DNA from: a virus
Virus record (IMG/VR): IMGVR_UViG_3300042301_001935
Span: 1 to 39,280 of that record
Length of the DNA: 39,280 nt
Strand: one strand, 5' to 3'
Position 1 is the first letter of the stretch; the number at the start of each line of letters is the position of its first letter. The translations under genes and the position numbers were made by a program. Below the pieces are notes generated by a model. That model was not told where the DNA came from and ran no database searches. It worked only from the letters and a program-made list of their open reading frames with translations. Positions 17,658 through 26,016 of the stretch are shown in pieces.

Positions 17658-20000
17658 TTAAATTTTACCTGTTATCTCACGACCTTGCATAGCTTGTAAG
17701 CTACCTTCCAAAGTCATTGTTTCTAGGTCAGCGTTCTTTTGTGCTTCAATCTTCATCAAGTCCGCTTCTAGTTGCGCCCCAATCTTAGCCGTATCTTCCG
17801 TATTTTTAAGTTGCGATATAATTTGCATTTGTTGAGTCTTCATTTGCTCCGCCGCTTGTGCTGACTTAATTTGATTGTCCGCGTTAATCGCGCTCATACG
17901 CTCTTGGTTCGCTTGAATTTGTTTAGCTACTCTTTCCTCACTTATAATGATGAACTTTTGAGCCAACTCGTCGTAACCATCTTCTAGCAATCTTTCTACG
18001 AACATTGCATCTGCACTTGTTACGCCTACTTGACCGTTCTTACCAGCTTTCAAACTCTCGGCAAGAATACCCATTATATAAGACTTTCTTTGAGCCGTAG
18101 TTGTTGATTTTAACTTGATACCAATAGATTCCAAGCTAAGTGTTTCTATACTATCTACCGCCGCGAAGAACATATCCCCAAGAACGCCTTTGTAGTATTT
18201 CTTACATTTAGGGTCTCCCGCGATGTTAACACGAACCTTTTGTATCATCTTCTTTGCCGCCTTCTCTTTCATTCGCATTATTGCAAATCTCAAAGCGTTC
18301 AAAGCATTGTTGGTAGTGTCAATCTCCATTTGAGCCACACCCTTCAACTTCTCCGCACTAGCCATTGGCGTTGCTACCGCCGCGTCCGTCAATCCCGCTA
18401 CTCTTTGCATTGTAGCTTCAATATGGACTTGGTATGTCAACCACTCATCTAATTGCGTACCGATACCGTTTTGAAGTTCCGTAATGGCACTAGCGTTGTT
18501 GTAACGTTGCCCTACTTCATACCTAGAAGCAAAGAATTGATTACCCGTTTCTCTACGTACCCTTGCGATTTCTAAAGCCGTGCTTTTTCCTAGCCCAAAG
18601 TCTACGTTGCTCAAAATACCTACGTCAATAGCCAAACCTTTAGGGGCTGCGGCTAATACTGCGGCACGTAGCTTATAAGTAGCCATTGCTTGGTCGTCCA
18701 ATAGAGAAACCCATCTTTCAACTACGCTTCTACCCGCCATTCTTTCGTGGAAGTAACTTAACGTCACCGCCCCATCCGAATCGCGCATCATATTTTTTTG
18801 CAATCCGTAGTCGTAAACGTGAGGGGTGTTTATAATCCAATACCCTTCATACACTACTTGCTCGTAGAACGTATCTGTTTTTCTTTCACGACCATCCGCG
18901 TAAGATTTCTTTATTCTATCTTCTTGCTTGTAAACGTAGTTACCGTTACTTGCTTTTCTACCTACAAAGTGTTTTTGGTCGTCACTCTTATACTCAAAGT
19001 GCATAACGTCAATCAAGAAGTCATACCATAGGTAACGAGAAGTAACTGGGTCGCGGTTTTCCCAATTATAAATAGTTGGGTCTGCAATACCATTTGCGGC
19101 ACTAAACATTCGTGCAATACCTCTTAGTTCATCGTCGCTAATACTTGGCATCTTTGCCTTAATAACGTAAAGAGGAACTCTTTGTATATACCCCGCAAAT
19201 GGAGGGTCTAAATCAGGGTTATTATCGTCGTAAACGGTAACGTAGTAAGCGGGGTTTAGATACTTTACCCTTACACTTCCGTCATTATGAGTCTCTACCC
19301 TTCCGCAAACAAAAGCAGTTTGCAATCCAGCGTCTAACATTTTATCCCGAACCTTTGACCAATCGGAAATATCAAATCCGTGTTCGGCTATCATCGAGAG
19401 TGCGGTTTCTAGTGGTAATCTAAAACCGTTAATATTTTCATACAGTTCCAACTCCGCTTTTGTTTGTGGAGCAAAATCGGGTTCTTGAAAAGGCACACCT
19501 AATTCTTTCTTTAGCGGATTGAATAGTTTTGCGTCCACATACATTTTCCACTTCTTTACGTTCTTCTCTTTAATAGAAGCGTAGCTATTAGAACTAACTA
19601 CTACTTTATAATCCGATTGTGTAAGAAGTGCTTTAATAGTTGCTAGAAACATCGGTGCGGAACTAACAATAGAGTTTTGGTCAAACCCAATATTGTTATA
19701 TCCTTTTCTATGATTCTCCGAGTATTGATTACCCGCGCCCGCCGCCGTAGAGTTTTTAGCACTCTCTCCGCGATATTGTTTACGGTATCTATCGGGTGAT
19801 TGACGACCTTCTGCGTATGCTTTAATGGTATTGAAGTAGGACAGGTTGCCGTATGGCTGACCACCAGCGCCGTATGGATATGGTGCGGAAAACCAACGAC
19901 CATAGATAGCTTGGGCTATTTGCTTACCATACTCTTTCGTTTCTTTTTTATCCCTTGAAACTTCGTCGCTTGGGAAAGTTGATTGATAGACATTAATCAT
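17658..20000 (-). CDS. Portal protein
   Basis: 780 residues from ATG at 20000 (MINVYQSTFPSDEV); an upstream TTG at 20024 falls in the promoter box and is rejected. Large portal of the kind seen in short-tailed Bacteroidota phages. Residues about 30-110 contain the tyrosine/glycine-rich N-terminus, followed by alternating helices and strands of the wing and clip. The C-terminal 200 residues are long helices rich in Ala, Gln and Lys (QIKSAQAAEQMKTQQMQ; DTAKIGAQLEADLMKIEAQ), the expected crown/barrel. It lies directly between the terminase and scaffold genes. It may form the dodecameric DNA gate on which TerL docks. Confidence 0.85.
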   Translation of the reverse strand: MINVYQSTFPSDEVSRDKKETKEYGKQIAQAIYGRWFSAPYPYGAGGQPYGNLSYFNTIKAYAEGRQSPDRYRKQYRGESAKNSTAAGAGNQYSENHRKGYNNIGFDQNSIVSSAPMFLATIKALLTQSDYKVVVSSNSYASIKEKNVKKWKMYVDAKLFNPLKKELGVPFQEPDFAPQTKAELELYENINGFRLPLETALSMIAEHGFDISDWSKVRDKMLDAGLQTAFVCGRVETHNDGSVRVKYLNPAYYVTVYDDNNPDLDPPFAGYIQRVPLYVIKAKMPSISDDELRGIARMFSAANGIADPTIYNWENRDPVTSRYLWYDFLIDVMHFEYKSDDQKHFVGRKASNGNYVYKQEDRIKKSYADGRERKTDTFYEQVVYEGYWIINTPHVYDYGLQKNMMRDSDGAVTLSYFHERMAGRSVVERWVSLLDDQAMATYKLRAAVLAAAPKGLAIDVGILSNVDFGLGKSTALEIARVRRETGNQFFASRYEVGQRYNNASAITELQNGIGTQLDEWLTYQVHIEATMQRVAGLTDAAVATPMASAEKLKGVAQMEIDTTNNALNALRFAIMRMKEKAAKKMIQKVRVNIAGDPKCKKYYKGVLGDMFFAAVDSIETLSLESIGIKLKSTTTAQRKSYIMGILAESLKAGKNGQVGVTSADAMFVERLLEDGYDELAQKFIIISEERVAKQIQANQERMSAINADNQIKSAQAAEQMKTQQMQIISQLKNTEDTAKIGAQLEADLMKIEAQKNADLETMTLEGSLQAMQGREITGKI

Positions 20001-20014
20001 TGGGCGTCCAACTA

Positions 20015-20029
20015 TTTTGAGCAAATTTA
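20015..20029 (-). promoter_or_regulatory. Late-type promoter of the portal-scaffold-capsid unit
   Basis: TAAATTTG (20029-20022, minus) followed by CTCAAAA, the same extended motif as before the giant tail gene and the DUF1508 gene. It leaves a leader of about 16 nt to the ATG at 20000. Confidence 0.7.
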
Positions 20030-20064
20030 ACGAAAATTTACGTTTGTTGGCAAATTTTTATATA

Positions 20065-22467
20065 TCAATCGTACATTTCAATCAAACCACCACCGTCAAG
20101 TTTGTCCTCATTCCTTTTCATTAACTCCGTAAACTTGCTTTCAGCACCGAGTAGTGCCATACCCCCAGCCGCAAATAAGTCTAAGTCCGTCATATCTTCA
20201 AAACTTTGAGCGTCACCTATTTCCTCTAGCAATTCCAAGTGTCTTGCTCTATGACCTACATTGTTTACGTAGTCACCGTACTTACTAAAGATTCTCTCCT
20301 TAGTCGCGTTATCCGTCCACACACCTACCACCTTTTCAAATTCTCCCCTAACGTGATTAAACATTGGCAATAAAAATGCAGTTGCGTTATTTGCCTTAAA
20401 GTAAGTTATCAAGTGACCAACGTTTCTTTCCGATACTACCATAGAGCCAAATAGAGCCGCCGCCATTAGCATATCTTCGCAATACTCGTCCGTAGTTTCA
20501 GTCCTATTGTTATACGTCATTACAAAGTCTCCCGTGATGTGGTCGGAAGGTGATTTATCCGCAGAGTCAATTAGTGGGTTGCTAGGCATAAACATCGCCC
20601 CACCACCGTTTGACTTTTTCTTACTCGTCGTATCTGCGGCGTTAAAACTAAACGGGTCACAACCGAGGACATACCTACCCAAAAGTTCGGTCTTAGGCTT
20701 AAAAGAGTTTTGTGCGTCGTCCCAAATAAATTGATTTCGATACATCTCGGCTGGCGGTAAACTTAAGATAAACTTCCCTTCTTCTCCTTCGGGCGGGTCT
20801 ACAATCTCTACCGTACTCCACTTCCCTTGCGTCCATTTCAAGTTGACACTTCTCGTTTGGTTATCCACAAACCTTAAGTCTGCCATTCTACCCATCAACT
20901 TGCTAATATCCCAAAAGTTTGTTTTATTAGCCTTGCTTGCCGCTTCTCTCAAAGTGAACGGGTTGTTACGCTTCTCCGTATTTAACGCCACGAAGTTCTT
21001 TTGTTCCTCGTAGAACTTTCTATTTTTTAGCAGATAAGACTTAGCCCCTTCTTCAACCAATAGCCCGTCCAAGTTCTTAACTACGGGGAATGGGTCTTCA
21101 ATTATCGAGTACCCAAACTCATCTACAAAACCGTCGTACCCGTCGTATGCTGGAATAAACAAAGTTACTAGCCCCGACACCGTTTGACCGTTATCGTTTC
21201 TTTTATGACTAAAGGACTGCTTACACAATTCAAAATACTCCTTACCACCTCCGCTTTCAAACTCTCCAAAAGTAGAGGTGTAAACCGCTAGTCCGTGAAC
21301 CTTTTGACCTTGCGCCAAAGCATTCTTAATCGTATCGGCAAATTCAAAAGCAATATCCGCATTTTCCTTTTTACCCGATTCATCGTTTAAGTAAAAGAAT
21401 AATTTATTACCGTCAAACGCTTTGTTAGCTGAACTTCGCGGTATAATCCAACCGCCGTGACTCACTATATCGTCACCGAAATTAGTAGCACCCTTTTTTG
21501 TAAAAACTAGAGCGTTAGTGTCGGACGGATTAGCGGTTGGCTTAAAAAAGAACGGGTAGTGATACCAGCTTTTCAATATCTTGCCTTGATAAACGTCTTT
21601 TGTTGCGGTTTCCTCCGTAAGTGCTTGAATAGCGAAAGTCCCCATCGAGTTGTCTATCGCTACTCTAGTTCCTACGTGCGCTCCCATAAACGTAGCCCCG
21701 ACACGACGACGCTTTGGGAACACCACCCCTAGCACCGTTCTAAAATCCATTTCTACATTCTTAAATCCCTTACCTCCGTTGTCGTCTATGAAATACTCAC
21801 TACCGCTTGTTTCCATTCGGCAATACTGGTTAGCGCTCATCAAATTATTAAAATACTTTACACGCACCTCCCCTCTCTTTCTAAAAGTAGCCTTGTACTT
21901 AAAGTTGGTCTCGGTTGTGGTGTAAGCCCATTTAAAGAAATGGAATATCCTTCTGTCTACATCACGGTAATCGGGAAGCCTATCCCTTCTCCTATCGTTG
22001 TCTATTATCCAATAGTTTAAGTAAGTAAAGTGCCACCCTTCAATGTAGGTAGGGCGACCTTTGATAAAACACCAATACCCTTGTCTACTGCGTTTTATAA
22101 TGACTTTCATCCATTCTATTTCATCTTTGTAGAATAACGGATTGGACTCAATTTCATCAAAAATATCTTCGGTGTATATCTTCTTGTCGTCTTTTATATT
22201 GTACTTGCGACGCATATTTTCCTCTATGTTCGCTAGTTTTGGAGGTAGCTTAAACAAACCGCCATCTCGATAAGTGTCAAACTTTTGCTTTTCGGGTGGC
22301 AGACCGTAACCGTCAATCTCTTTAATTGCTTCTAGCCACGGTTTTTCAAAAAACGATTCAACACTTGGCATCCGTACTTCGATACCCCCTTCAATGGCAA
22401 GGTCAGGGTCTTCGCTATTATACCAAATAGAAGTTTCTTCCTTTACGTATTGGTCTAGGTATTCCAT
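20065..22467 (-). CDS. Terminase large subunit (TerL)
   Basis: 800 residues, ATG at 22467, 3 nt after the stop of the upstream gene. The ATPase half has a Walker A-like PKRRRVGATF (about residue 250), a Walker B LFFYLNDESG (about 365) with the catalytic D-E pair, and a coupling motif AVYTSTFGEFESGGGK. The nuclease half has the metal-binding acidic residues in the right order: VLGCDPFSFN (about 605), VVSERNVGHL (about 690) and MTDLDLFAAGG (about 770). It is longer than the 500-600 residues of most terminases, mainly by an N-terminal extension. It packages DNA through the portal using ATP and cuts concatemers. All catalytic motifs are intact. Confidence 0.92.
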   Translation of the reverse strand: MEYLDQYVKEETSIWYNSEDPDLAIEGGIEVRMPSVESFFEKPWLEAIKEIDGYGLPPEKQKFDTYRDGGLFKLPPKLANIEENMRRKYNIKDDKKIYTEDIFDEIESNPLFYKDEIEWMKVIIKRSRQGYWCFIKGRPTYIEGWHFTYLNYWIIDNDRRRDRLPDYRDVDRRIFHFFKWAYTTTETNFKYKATFRKRGEVRVKYFNNLMSANQYCRMETSGSEYFIDDNGGKGFKNVEMDFRTVLGVVFPKRRRVGATFMGAHVGTRVAIDNSMGTFAIQALTEETATKDVYQGKILKSWYHYPFFFKPTANPSDTNALVFTKKGATNFGDDIVSHGGWIIPRSSANKAFDGNKLFFYLNDESGKKENADIAFEFADTIKNALAQGQKVHGLAVYTSTFGEFESGGGKEYFELCKQSFSHKRNDNGQTVSGLVTLFIPAYDGYDGFVDEFGYSIIEDPFPVVKNLDGLLVEEGAKSYLLKNRKFYEEQKNFVALNTEKRNNPFTLREAASKANKTNFWDISKLMGRMADLRFVDNQTRSVNLKWTQGKWSTVEIVDPPEGEEGKFILSLPPAEMYRNQFIWDDAQNSFKPKTELLGRYVLGCDPFSFNAADTTSKKKSNGGGAMFMPSNPLIDSADKSPSDHITGDFVMTYNNRTETTDEYCEDMLMAAALFGSMVVSERNVGHLITYFKANNATAFLLPMFNHVRGEFEKVVGVWTDNATKERIFSKYGDYVNNVGHRARHLELLEEIGDAQSFEDMTDLDLFAAGGMALLGAESKFTELMKRNEDKLDGGGLIEMYD

Positions 22468-22470
22468 AGC

Positions 22471-23187
22471 TTATTCTCCTACTTCGGGATATATTTTTCC
22501 GCCTTTAGCATTGTGAGGCTTTTCTACCTTGTAATTTTGCATCACCCTCTCTTCTGCTCTAAGCCCTAAAGTAGCGTAAGCAACAAACTCACTTACTTCT
22601 TGCTCTAGTATCTTGCTCTTATCGTTTTCCAAAATTCTTCTCTTACAATCCTCAATCTGCCTTCGTATGTCCTCAATAGCCTTTTGTCTTGCCACTTGTT
22701 TTGTTGGGTCGTCAGGCAACTTCATACTCAACACTTCTTCCAAATCCTCTTGCGACTTTAGCATAATAGCCCAATCGCTTGAACATTGCAATGTTAGAAA
22801 AGCAGCTATCTTTTTTAAAATTAGACGGTTTTTGTTCGCCAACATATCGCTTACGTTCCTATCGTACTTATTCTCTTTGTTAGGTGCAATATTAAGCATT
22901 TCCATTATCTTAGTCTTTCGCTTTCCTATCTTTGGGTAACTGTCGATATAACCGCTTCCTAGCGCGTACATCATTATAATATACCGCATTACTACCTCGT
23001 TATCTAGCCCGTCTAGGGTTACTAGACGTACCTCTTTGCTTGTTTCCCCGTCCTCACCCACTATCTCTACTTCTAGTTCCATTTCGGTAGTCGTAAAGAC
23101 TTCTAATGAGTTTAGTTCTGCGTGAGCGGAAAACACAGACTCGCTACCAAGTCTGTATTTCCCAACCACTTCAATTTTCTTCTTCAT
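22471..23187 (-). CDS. Candidate small terminase subunit / packaging accessory
   Basis: 238 residues, ATG at 23187, overlapping the preceding stop by 17 nt. The N-terminal 110 residues are mixed (GKYRLGSESVFSAHAELN), followed by a long helical region containing KAIEDIRRQIEDCKRRILEN, a likely coiled coil, and a basic tail. The immediate upstream position to TerL with tight coupling and the coiled-coil core fit a small terminase that oligomerises and recognises the packaging site. No clear helix-turn-helix can be pointed out, so this is inference from context. Confidence 0.45.
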   Translation of the reverse strand: MKKKIEVVGKYRLGSESVFSAHAELNSLEVFTTTEMELEVEIVGEDGETSKEVRLVTLDGLDNEVVMRYIIMMYALGSGYIDSYPKIGKRKTKIMEMLNIAPNKENKYDRNVSDMLANKNRLILKKIAAFLTLQCSSDWAIMLKSQEDLEEVLSMKLPDDPTKQVARQKAIEDIRRQIEDCKRRILENDKSKILEQEVSEFVAYATLGLRAEERVMQNYKVEKPHNAKGGKIYPEVGE

Positions 23188-23863
23188 CTTGTTTGTTTAT
23201 TTGCTTTGCTAACACGTCTGCCGAGCGAAAGTAATAGAACTCGTCTAGTTCACTACGATGGTCGTCCTCCAACTTCCCCGCCACTCCACCGTTTGAGTCT
23301 ATTTTGACGGTATCTCCTACCTCGCATCGGATAATTTGTCTACCACTAGCGTATTTACCGTGAAAACTTGGCACGTACACTACTTTAAATCTATCGGGTG
23401 GTGGCTCGGATAAACTTGAAACGCTTAGGTCGATTATACTGCTTTTTACCGCTTCGGTCTTTACCGCAATACACCTATCATTCAAGGCTATCATCTTATC
23501 ACCTCTTTTCGCTAAATAGATTTCGGGGTATGGAATGATGATATACTCTTTGCCATCTACTTCAAATCTTGCGTTCTCTTTTAACAAGAGCAAGTTACCC
23601 GTAGCGTTAGCACTCCACCAAACTTTATCCCCTACCTCCAGCTCCATCTCACTCTTGAAGTCGTAACCCATTTGTAGAATATCAGTATTCACGGGTATCT
23701 TTATAACCAATCCATTACGGGCGGCAAGACTTGAACGTGTTTCGTCACCAACGGGGTTAATGTGGATTGAGCCTATCTTGGACGTTTCAAATTCATCGAC
23801 CAAAATAAGAACGCGCCCGTCTTTCATCACCATTCGGTCAAACTGTTCTTTTGTTAAATTCAT
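23171..23863 (-). CDS. Tandem double-domain GroES-like co-chaperonin
   Basis: 230 residues from ATG at 23863 (MNLTKEQFDRM); an in-frame TTG at 23896 overlaps the upstream gene and is rejected. Domain 1 (about 15-110) has the GroES order: DGRVLILVDEF, a mobile-loop-like GSIHINP, GLVIKIP, EVGDKVWW and a final KEYIIIPYPEIYL. Domain 2 (about 125-225) repeats it: LNDRCIAVKTE, a loop-like SSIIDLS, FKVVYVP, EVGDTVKIDS and FYYFRSADVLA. So it looks like two fused Cpn10 units, twice the usual 95 residues. It sits directly before the terminase genes, the place for a capsid-folding helper acting with host GroEL, like T4 gp31. A further single-domain GroES-like gene lies at 25765. Function is inferred. 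Confidence 0.6.
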   Translation of the reverse strand: MNLTKEQFDRMVMKDGRVLILVDEFETSKIGSIHINPVGDETRSSLAARNGLVIKIPVNTDILQMGYDFKSEMELEVGDKVWWSANATGNLLLLKENARFEVDGKEYIIIPYPEIYLAKRGDKMIALNDRCIAVKTEAVKSSIIDLSVSSLSEPPPDRFKVVYVPSFHGKYASGRQIIRCEVGDTVKIDSNGGVAGKLEDDHRSELDEFYYFRSADVLAKQINKQDEEEN

Positions 23864-23868
23864 TTTGT

Positions 23869-24267
23869 TTATAGGTATAATCCCAGCAATATCCAAATCA
23901 AAGCCATATATCCAATCAAAAGGAAATACAACCTAGTAGAATAGGTAAACGAAAAGATAGCGGTAGTACCGTGACTTTGCGCCTTCCATCTTAATTTATA
24001 TATTGTCGGGTTCAATTTGTTTCTAACTACGTAATAAGCCCCGTCGTGATAGAAAGGGAATGTTAGGGTTGCGGGAATAAGCATCAAATAGCTGCATTTA
24101 AGCCCGTAAATAAGTATTGTTGCTATAATACCTCGGAAAGCCGTAAAGAGTACGTGTATGTGCTTGTATTTGAATCCGAGTTCGGGACGTATGTGGAATA
24201 AAATAGCTTCTTGCTCTCCCAAGATTATCGCTACAACCGTCCATAATGTTAAGAATAACAATTCCAT
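23869..24267 (-). CDS. Four-helix membrane protein, unknown
   Basis: 132 residues, ATG at 24267. Four hydrophobic segments at about 3-20, 38-57, 62-82 and 110-131, so almost wholly embedded in the inner membrane. The loops hold aromatic and basic residues (HIRPELGFKYKHIH; KLRWKAQSHG). It is the first gene of the terminase unit. A holin or an entry/exclusion protein are possible; holins usually have one to three helices, so I keep it unnamed. Confidence 0.65.
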   Translation of the reverse strand: MELLFLTLWTVVAIILGEQEAILFHIRPELGFKYKHIHVLFTAFRGIIATILIYGLKCSYLMLIPATLTFPFYHDGAYYVVRNKLNPTIYKLRWKAQSHGTTAIFSFTYSTRLYFLLIGYMALIWILLGLYL

Positions 24268-24271
24268 AAGG

Positions 24272-24279
24272 CAAATATA
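24272..24279 (-). promoter_or_regulatory. -7 box 4 nt from the ATG of the terminase unit
   Basis: TATATTTG at 24279-24272 (minus), then CCTT, then the ATG at 24267: the same 4-nt spacing as at the fibre gene, again predicting a leaderless mRNA. Confidence 0.55.
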
Positions 24280-24283
24280 GTGT

Positions 24284-24316
24284 AAAAGCCGAACCCCTCA
24301 CGAAAGAGGGGCGCGG
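24284..24316 (-). terminator. Hairpin terminator after the small membrane gene
   Basis: CCCCTC and GAGGGG pair (24311-24294) around a short CTTTCGT-type loop, with outer bases CCG/CGG. On the minus strand CTTTTAC follows, a short T-run, so efficiency is uncertain. Confidence 0.6.
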
Positions 24317-24361
24317 TTTATTAAACAAAACAAAATGAAAACATTTGTACCGAGCGGCACA

Positions 24362-24586
24362 TCATTTCACAAAGTTACGCGCATAATTGCGATAAGCCGC
24401 ACCCCCTCGAAAATAAATTGTAACAATAGCCGCTACAAAGATTATCGGTACTGACCAAACTGCTCTATTCACCAAATACTCATAGTTTTTAGTTATTGTA
24501 ATCACCGAAAATAGGGTGAAAATGGTGAAAAGGACAATTAGACTGGTGTAATTGTTTCGCTTGAAGTATTCTTTTTTAGTTATCAT
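24362..24586 (-). CDS. Two-helix membrane protein, holin-like size
   Basis: 74 residues from ATG at 24586 (MITKKEYFKRNNY), overlapping the NinG stop by 11 nt. Two hydrophobic helices at about 14-33 and 45-61 with a short loop (KNYEYLVNRA) and a basic C-terminus (AYRNYARNFVK). Size and topology match class II holins, but the gene is in the recombination unit and no endolysin is nearby, so I do not call it a holin. Confidence 0.6.
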   Translation of the reverse strand: MITKKEYFKRNNYTSLIVLFTIFTLFSVITITKNYEYLVNRAVWSVPIIFVAAIVTIYFRGGAAYRNYARNFVK

Positions 24587-25205
24587 AAATTCCAATTTGT
24601 TTGTTTAACTCCGTTCTTAATTTGATTCTTTGTTCTGCGGAATAGACTTCATCCGATTTCTCCAACTCTTTCACTATCTTCATTGCTTTAGCCCTTGCGG
24701 TTATCAATTCGGGTATAGTCAATTTTACTATGGGGTATGCTAGTTTTAGTTCAAACTTTATGTACTCAAAGTAATCCTTTCCATACACTCTCACTAAACC
24801 TTCATCGTAGCCGTCGGGGTTTCCACTTAACTCGCTATTACACTTATAACATTGAATACCGATATTATGCAAATTAAAACGAATGCTATTATTACTGCCT
24901 ACCGAGAACCTATGACCGCCTTGCGGCTTCTTTGCCATCTTGTTGCAACTAATACAAGGCTCGTCTTTATCAATTAACCTTGCTATTTTATTTATTAAGG
25001 GTTGTAGTTCGTTCTCGTAATCACCGTGACTTTTCAACTTCTCTAGCCTTTGCTTCTTCTCTACACTCCAAGCCTTCTTTGTTTCCTTAACCACCTCTTT
25101 CTTACCAAATTCTATCGCACACACTACCGAGCAAGTCTTTTGAAAAGAATTACTAGGACTAAACTTGTTTCCGCATTGCTTACATTTCTTTTCTTTAGTT
25201 CGCAC
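24576..25205 (-). CDS. ninG: NinG-like recombination nuclease
   Basis: 209 residues. It starts with a zinc-binding pair CKQCGNKF ... CSVVC (residues about 8-30), then a basic helical region, then CISCNK, a GGHRFSV motif and CYKCN, the HNH-like zinc centre of NinG/Rap (about 95-135). NinG of lambda promotes phage recombination by cutting branched DNA. The start codon is GTG at 25205; no better ATG exists in frame before the first Cys pair, and the promoter box ends 7 nt upstream. Together with NinB at 34897 it suggests a lambda-like recombination accessory set. Confidence 0.82.
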   Translation of the reverse strand: MRTKEKKCKQCGNKFSPSNSFQKTCSVVCAIEFGKKEVVKETKKAWSVEKKQRLEKLKSHGDYENELQPLINKIARLIDKDEPCISCNKMAKKPQGGHRFSVGSNNSIRFNLHNIGIQCYKCNSELSGNPDGYDEGLVRVYGKDYFEYIKFELKLAYPIVKLTIPELITARAKAMKIVKELEKSDEVYSAEQRIKLRTELNKQIGIYDN

Positions 25206-25212
25206 CTCGTTT

Positions 25213-25220
25213 CAAATTTA
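25213..25220 (-). promoter_or_regulatory. -7 box of the NinG unit
   Basis: TAAATTTG at 25220-25213 (minus), 7 nt before the GTG start, so the leader would be only a few bases. No TTG at the 19-nt position. Confidence 0.5.
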
Positions 25221-25259
25221 AGTCAATCTCATTGTAGCAGTAGTAGTGTAAAATGAAAT

Positions 25260-25365
25260 AGAACCGTTGGTTTCGGTAAGATGCGGAGGCTAAGGTTTCG
25301 ACGAAGTAACTTCTTTGTTCTCCGCTATACTTATTCATCCAACTTGCCGAGTGGTCAACGGTTCT
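25260..25365 (+). ncRNA. Structured RNA-like element between SSB and NinG genes
   Basis: AGAACCGTTG (25260-25269) pairs perfectly with CAACGGTTCT (25356-25365). Inside, TTCGGTAAG (25272-25280) pairs with CTTGCCGAG (25343-25351): 9 bp with two G-U pairs. Then GCGGAG pairs with CTCCGC (25283-25288 with 25320-25325), and GAAG with CTTC (25303-25306 with 25310-25313). The two G-U pairs become mismatches on the minus strand, which points to plus-strand RNA, opposite to the neighbouring genes. TTTT follows the basal helix, but I find no -7 box upstream on the plus strand. It is not a tRNA: no anticodon arm or T-loop. Alternatively it is a 3' structure of the SSB mRNA. The gap 25221-25408 has no coding frame. 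Confidence 0.5.
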
Positions 25366-25408
25366 TTTCACATTATTGTTGGGTAATTAGTTCGTGTTCA
25401 CATAGTTA

Positions 25409-25756
25409 TCAAAAAGGCAAATTTCCGTCGTCGTCATTACCAGTACTCTTTCCGTTACTTGCGCCTTCCTTAAAAACACCCCAAGCCTCGCACTTAGTGT
25501 ACCATTGTCCGTTGTATTCGCGGCTTTCGGGTTCGTTAAACTTTACCGTTACGGTATCGCCCAAGTTTACTCCATTCAACGCCTTCATACTGTCAAACTT
25601 ATCAGTTTTCTTTAGTTCAAAAGCCGTCTTTCGAGAGTAACTCTTATCCTTAACTTCCTTAAACCACTCAACAACTACTTGCTGGATTGTTAGTGTGTCA
25701 TTAATTGCTTTTGGTGTTGTTATTGCAATCACCTTTCCTTTCACTTGTAATTCCAT
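25409..25756 (-). CDS. Single-stranded DNA-binding protein, DUF3127-like
   Basis: 115 residues, ATG at 25756. An OB-fold pattern: MELQVKGKVIAITTP, then QQVVVEWFKEV, KTAFELKKTDKFD, GDTVTVKFNEPESREYNG and WYTKCEAWGVF. The C-terminus is acidic and ends DDDGNLPF, the protein-docking tip seen in SSBs. DUF3127 proteins are SSB-like in Bacteroidota. It coats single-stranded DNA during phage replication. It is the last gene of the unit that starts at 26875, 8 nt after the GroES-like gene. Confidence 0.8.
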   Translation of the reverse strand: MELQVKGKVIAITTPKAINDTLTIQQVVVEWFKEVKDKSYSRKTAFELKKTDKFDSMKALNGVNLGDTVTVKFNEPESREYNGQWYTKCEAWGVFKEGASNGKSTGNDDDGNLPF

Positions 25757-25764
25757 TTGTTTGC

Positions 25765-26016
25765 TTATTTGCGTAAAATTAATTTTAACTGTTCATCACG
25801 TATAAATAGTAGTTCTCCATCGTCGGTCTGTACCTTTTCAAAGTCAAACTTACTAAATAATACTTCATCACCAACCATTACCGATGTTTTATTTCCGACA
25901 CCGAATACAACTCCCGAAAGAGATTCTTCTATGGCAATATCGGGGATTTCTAGTATGGTAGATTTTTTTTCGGGTGGGTTTTGCTTAACCGCTACCCAAT
26001 TTCCTAGTACATTCAT
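25765..26016 (-). CDS. GroES-like co-chaperonin, single domain
   Basis: 83 residues, ATG at 26016 overlapping the previous stop by one base. The Cpn10 pattern is clear: LGNWVAVKQNPPEKK, a mobile-loop-like STILEIPD, SGVVFGVG, VMVGDEVLFSKFD and a final ELLFIRDEQLKLIL. It is about 12 residues shorter than host GroES. Such phage proteins pair with host GroEL to fold the major capsid protein. It is unusual to find it in the replication unit, next to SSB. Confidence 0.78.
   Translation of the reverse strand: MNVLGNWVAVKQNPPEKKSTILEIPDIAIEESLSGVVFGVGNKTSVMVGDEVLFSKFDFEKVQTDDGELLFIRDEQLKLILRK

Noticed and set aside
17658-20024. TTG starts that would lengthen several genes (2457, 10252, 20024, 23896, 34477)
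   Set aside because: Each lies in or before a promoter box or inside an upstream gene, and a well-placed ATG follows.
25260-25365. tRNA or tmRNA at the structured element
   Set aside because: No anticodon arm, T-loop or CCA-compatible acceptor; the helix lengths do not match either.
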